Of a stretch of DNA of 64,000 nucleotides, positions 60,164 to 64,000 are shown one piece after another. The stretch lies in the NCBI GenBank assembly GCA_029216955.1, contig JANAVB010016199.1, forward strand, positions 16,450,134-16,514,133. Reading direction: 5' to 3'. Made by a program: the position numbers and the translations under genes. Position 1 is the first letter of the stretch, and the number at the start of each line of letters is the position of its first letter. The DNA is from Iris pallida. Its lineage: Eukaryota; Streptophyta; Magnoliopsida; Asparagales; Iridaceae. The notes beneath the pieces were generated by a model. It saw only the letters and a list, made by a program, of their open reading frames with translations, was not told the origin of the DNA and ran no database searches.

Positions 60164-61171
60164 GACGTGCAATGGGAAAAGCGGTTCGAACTGAGAGAAC
60201 CTCCTACTGAAGATGAGGTCATACAAGTGGATCTCGGCAGCGAATCTTCTCCAAAACCGATCTTTATCAGTAAAAGCCAGACAAACGAAGAACGAGAATC
60301 GCTGCTGAAACTTGTCAGAGAATATATCGACGTGTTCGCATGGAGTTACGAGGACATGCCGGGGCTAGACCCCGATATCGCTCTTCACAAACTCAACATA
60401 CGGCTAGATGCAAAGCCAGTCAAGCAGCAACAACGACGCTTTCGCCCAGGCGTCATGGACGCAATTGAAGCCGAAGTCAACAAGCTAATAGCCAGCGGCT
60501 TCATTCGTGAAGAGCAACATTCTGACTGGGTCGCCAACATAGTGCCGGTCCTTAAGAAAAATGGGAAGATCCGAATCTGCATCGACTTCCGTAATCTGAA
60601 TGAGGCATGTCCGAAGGACGAGTTTCCCCTCCCCATCACAGACATCATGATCGACAACACATGCGGCTTTGAACGTATGTCATTCATGGATGGATTCTCG
60701 GGGTATAATCAAATCAAGATGTCTCCCGACGACGAAAAGCACACATCATTTCGAACGCCGATTGGTACATACTGCTACACAGTCATGCCATTCGGTCTGA
60801 AGAATGCTGGCGCTATATATCAGCGGGCCATGAGTATCATTTTCCGAGAACATTTATGTAAAACAGTAGAATGCTATGTCGACGACATCGCCGTCAAGAG
60901 TCGCCATAAGGAAGATCATCTGCAAGACCTGAGAACGGTATTCGACCTGATGAGAGCCCACAACCTGAAGATGAACCCTACGAAATCATTCTTGGGCATA
61001 TCCAGCGGGAAATTCTTAGGCTTTATCATCACAGCACGGGGCATCCATGTAGACCCTGAGAAGACGAAGGCAATCATGGAGATGGGTCCCCCGAAAAATC
61101 TTCGCGAACTCAGAGGCCTCCAAGGGAGGCTAGCTTACATCAGGAGGTTCATTTCCAACCTCTCCGGGTGA
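60158..61171 (+). pseudogene. Tat pol: reverse transcriptase
   Basis: In frame with gag-protease after the amber codon. It has KPVKQQQRRFRP, WVANIVPVLKKNGKIRICID, a PLPITDIMID block, FMDGFSGYNQIKM, PFGLKNAGAIYQ and the catalytic YVDD (about 60875), then FLGFIITARGI. All core RT motifs appear intact. The frame ends at a TGA (61169) inside the connection region; the neighbouring residues suggest a CGA-to-TGA change rather than a natural end. The protein would copy element RNA inside virus-like particles. Confidence 0.88.
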
Positions 61172-62542
61172 TGCCGACCGTTCACACACCTCATGAAGAA
61201 GGGAGTCTCATTCGTATGGGACGAGGAATGCCAGCGTGCTTTCGACGACATCAAAGAATATTTGTCGAATCCCCCAGTCCTGGTAGCCCCGGTCCCTGAA
61301 AAACCATTCCTGCTCTACGTACGAGCAATGGAACACTCCCTTGGTGCCCTGCTAGCACAAAATAACGATGCGGGCCACGAGCAGGCCATATATTATCTCA
61401 GCCGAATGATGATCGGGCCAGAACATCGATACACCGCCGTAGAGAAGGAGTGTCTCGCCCTGGTATTCGCTATTCAAAAGATGCGGCACTATGTCACAAG
61501 ACAAACCATACATGTGATCTCGCGAGTCAACCCCCTCAGAATCCTCATGACTAAACCAGGGGCCCTCAGCTCTCGCCTCGCCACATGGGCAATATTGCTG
61601 TCCCCCTATCATATGATCTTCGTCCCGCAAAAGGCTGTTAAGGGTCAAGCCCTAGCAGACTTATTGGCAGCCCACCTAGGATCGGAGTCATCCAGAATCT
61701 ATGAAGAGATCCCAGACGAGGTCCCCGATTCGAATACAGCCACCCACGATAACATATGGCGAATGTTCTTCGATGGCGCCTCAAGGACCGGACCCAAGGA
61801 AAACATCGTCGTCGGGGTCGGAGTGGTATTAATTTCTCCTACTGGGCTGGTGATCAATCGCGCCTACTCCCTCACGGAACCCTGCTCCAACAATGTGGCC
61901 GAATATAACGCCCTGGTCATTGGCCTCCAACTTGCAAAAGAGCTGGGGGTAGAATACCTTGAAGCATACGGCGACTCCCAACTAATCGTCAATCAGATCA
62001 GGGGCTCATACGAGGTTCGCCATGAAGACATGATCCCCTACCATCAAATTGCGATCAACATTATCTCATCATTCGAGGGATTCTTCATCGAGCACGTCCC
62101 CAGACTCCAAAATATCGAGGCCGATGCCCTAGCAGGCCTTGCCGCTTCCTTAGCAGTGCCGAACCAAGCTTATCATTCGGTTGACGTAATAGGTCACGAA
62201 CTGGTCTGTCCCAAGAACAACGTTCAAGCCATGGCAAGTTATTCCGCCCAGACGGTCGACGACATACCGGACTGGAGACAGCCGTTCATCGACTTCGTCG
62301 TATACGACATCCTCCCAGAGAATCCAAAGGAAGCTACCTCTATCAGACGGCGTTCTCTCAGATTCTTCTACGATACAGAGACGAAAATGTTGTATCACCG
62401 CTCCTACGACGGATTATTGCTCCAATGCTTGTCGAACGCGGAAGCTACAGAAGCTGTACGAGAAGCTCACGACGGTGTCTGTGGGGCCCATCAACCCGGC
62501 CCTAAGCTACAGGACCGCCTTCGCCGGATGGGCTACTACTGA
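61172..62542 (+). pseudogene. Tat pol: degenerate RNase H plus archaeal-type RNase H
   Basis: Same frame as RT. The first RNase H (about 61200-61650) has FLLYVRAMEHSLGALLAQ where an active enzyme would have Asp, and YTAVEKECLALVFAIQ, so it has lost a catalytic residue. A second, archaeal-type RNase H (about 61750-62150) keeps four acidic positions: FFDGAS, NNVAEYNAL, YGDSQLIV and IEADALAG. A degenerate first domain with an added second one is diagnostic for the Tat lineage. The start of the integrase zinc-binding region (VREAHDGVCGAHQ) follows before a TGA at 62540, likely from TGG. Confidence 0.9.
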
Positions 62543-63898
62543 CCCACGATGGTGGCAGATACGATAGATTATGCCAGAAAATGCAAGGCCTGCCAAGTCC
62601 ACGCGGATTTCATTCACCAACCATCCGAGTTTCTGCATCCAACGGTGGCATCCTGGCCATTCGAAGCATGGGGAATGGATATCATTGGTCCAATCACCCC
62701 ACCTTCCTCCCGAGGACATCGCTTCATACTTGCGATCACTGATTATTTCTCTAAATGGGCGGAAGCTGTCCCACTCGCAGAAGTTAAAACTTCAAACGTG
62801 ATCAGCTTCCTTAAGCATCACGTTATCTACCGCTTCGGACTACCACGAAGAATCATCCATGATAATGGTCCACAGTTTATAAGCCATGCATTCTACCGAT
62901 TCTGCGATAAGCACCGCATTCAGAATGTCGCTTCGACACCATATAACCCGGCAGCAAATGGGTTGGCAGAGGCATTCAACAAAATAATCATTAAGCTCCT
63001 CAAGAAGTTCGTCTCCTCCAACAAATGCGACTGGAACGAGAAGCTCGGCGAGTGCTTATGGGCTTATCGCACCACGGTTCGAACAGCCACCGAGAATACA
63101 CCATTCTCTCTGGTGTACGGGAGCGAGGCAGTCCTCCCTTTGGAGACTCAGATCCCCTCACTCCGCGTCGCCCTCACTTATCAATTGACGACGGATGATA
63201 ACTACCGACGACGACTACAAGAGTTGGAGGCTTTAGATGAAAAGCGCCTCCTAGCTTAGCAAAGGATCGAGCTATACCAAGCACGCATCTCAGGAGCCTT
63301 CAACAAAAAAGTTAAAATCAGAACATTCCAAGTGGGTGATCTTGTTCTGGCAGTCCGGAGGCCGATGGTCATGACTCACAAGACCACCGGTAAGTTCCAG
63401 CCAAAATGGGAAGGTCCATTTGTCATCGAGACCGTGTTCTCTAACGGCGCCTACCGCCTCGCTAAGCAGAACGGAGATTTGCTCATGTTGCCCGTCATCG
63501 ACAAGTTCCTGAAGAAACTCTCATCCATCATTCTCCATTATCGAGTCATGTACCCCTTTAGTACCACTGAACTCTCATCCATCTTCTCCAGATTATCGAG
63601 TCAGTACCCCTTTAGTACCACTGAACTCTCATCCACCCTATTTCAAATTATCGAGCCATGCACCCGCTTGCCGCTGAACTACTCACTCCCTCAATGTCCA
63701 AATTACCAAGTTATGTACCAGCTGATGCCTCTGAACTTACATTCGGTCACTCTTTCAGATAGTAAGTCAAGTATGATTATACCTCTGAACTTTCTTCCTG
63801 GCAGAGATCCTCCCTCAGGATTCACTACCCGCCTCCCAGTGCACAAAAAGGTAGTCATCCACCAATTTCCGAAACGACCATGTCCTCATTACCTCTGA
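62543..63898 (+). pseudogene. Tat pol: integrase and C-terminal extension
   Basis: Same frame again. CKACQVH completes the zinc-binding HHCC motif begun before the TGA. The catalytic core has GMDIIGP (Asp), IIHDNGPQFIS (Asp) and NGLAEAFNK (Glu), so the DDE triad is present. A TAG at 63257 interrupts the link to the C-terminal GPY/F-like module (KWEGPFVIETVFSNGAYRL, about 63403). No chromodomain is seen, as expected for Tat. The last 120 codons of the open frame run through 54-bp tandem repeats and are probably 3' untranslated region. Confidence 0.88.
63518..63790 (+). repeat. 54-bp tandem repeats downstream of Tat pol
   Basis: Two near-identical 54-bp units (63518-63571 and 63572-63625) containing ATTATCGAGTCA and ACCCCTTTAGTACCACTGAA are followed by three increasingly diverged units, each ending near CTGAA. 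Variable tandem repeats after integrase are known in the 3' regions of Tat/Ogre elements. Confidence 0.85.
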
Positions 63899-64000
63899 GT
63901 CGTCTTCTCTTCCACCAAAAACAAACCCCCCCTCGCATAGAACTTCCACGTTCTCCTACCTCTGAGTCGTTCTATGTACCCAATCTTCATCCTACTCCTG
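63899..64000 (+). mobile_element. Tat element 3' region, continues past window
   Basis: Pyrimidine-rich non-coding sequence with two CCTCTGAGTCGT words. The polypurine tract and 3' LTR are not reached. Confidence 0.6.

Overview
This window looks like plant nuclear DNA made almost entirely of nested transposable elements. I found no convincing single-copy host gene, rRNA, tRNA or CRISPR array. The evidence for a flowering plant is a Tat-lineage Ty3/gypsy retrotransposon with two RNase H domains and a tRNA-Arg primer site, Tekay/Del-style LTR and polypurine-tract junctions, CACTA transposons with 3-bp target duplications, a PIF/Harbinger-like element with a TTA duplication, and an L1-type LINE with plant-type ORF1. 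The species cannot be named from this.

Layout, left to right. 1-6228: a minus-strand Tekay-like element, with an internal remnant (1-3037) and its LTR (3038-6228). 6331-17996: a plus-strand relative with a truncated 5' LTR, about 2 kb of internal sequence without gag-pol, and a 3' LTR. Two GC-rich LINE derivatives sit head to head in its TA microsatellite. 17997-24715: LTR-like debris carrying a complete but internally deleted CACTA element (20044-23900, AAT duplication). 24716-35975: CACTA remnants and minus-strand LTRs; one LTR holds a 6.3-kb LINE inserted in a TA microsatellite. 35976-37251: a possible copia LTR fragment, then the end of another CACTA family.

37252-53520 is a tandem array LTR-internal-LTR-internal-LTR. 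Each LTR is about 5.26 kb and each internal segment only about 1.67 kb, with a broken gag remnant and no pol. LTR2 carries a later 1.09-kb PIF/Harbinger-like insertion and an expanded, palindromic TA tract. LTR3 is cut by a Tat retrotransposon (about 53520 to beyond the window end) with LTR, primer site, a long gag-protease frame, RT, a degenerate RNase H, an archaeal-type RNase H and integrase. Its gag-protease and pol lie in one frame separated by an amber codon followed by CAA TTA, the context of leaky plant-virus stop codons.

Inferred insertion order: Tekay-like LTRs and copia fragment first, then CACTA elements, then the giant-LTR array (which interrupts a CACTA end), then the PIF element and the Tat element. 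The LINEs entered TA microsatellites inside older LTR elements. The strongest leads are the candidate readthrough site, the TA-microsatellite LINE family with short derivatives, and the ATGCGG motif shared by the Tat LTR and its gag.
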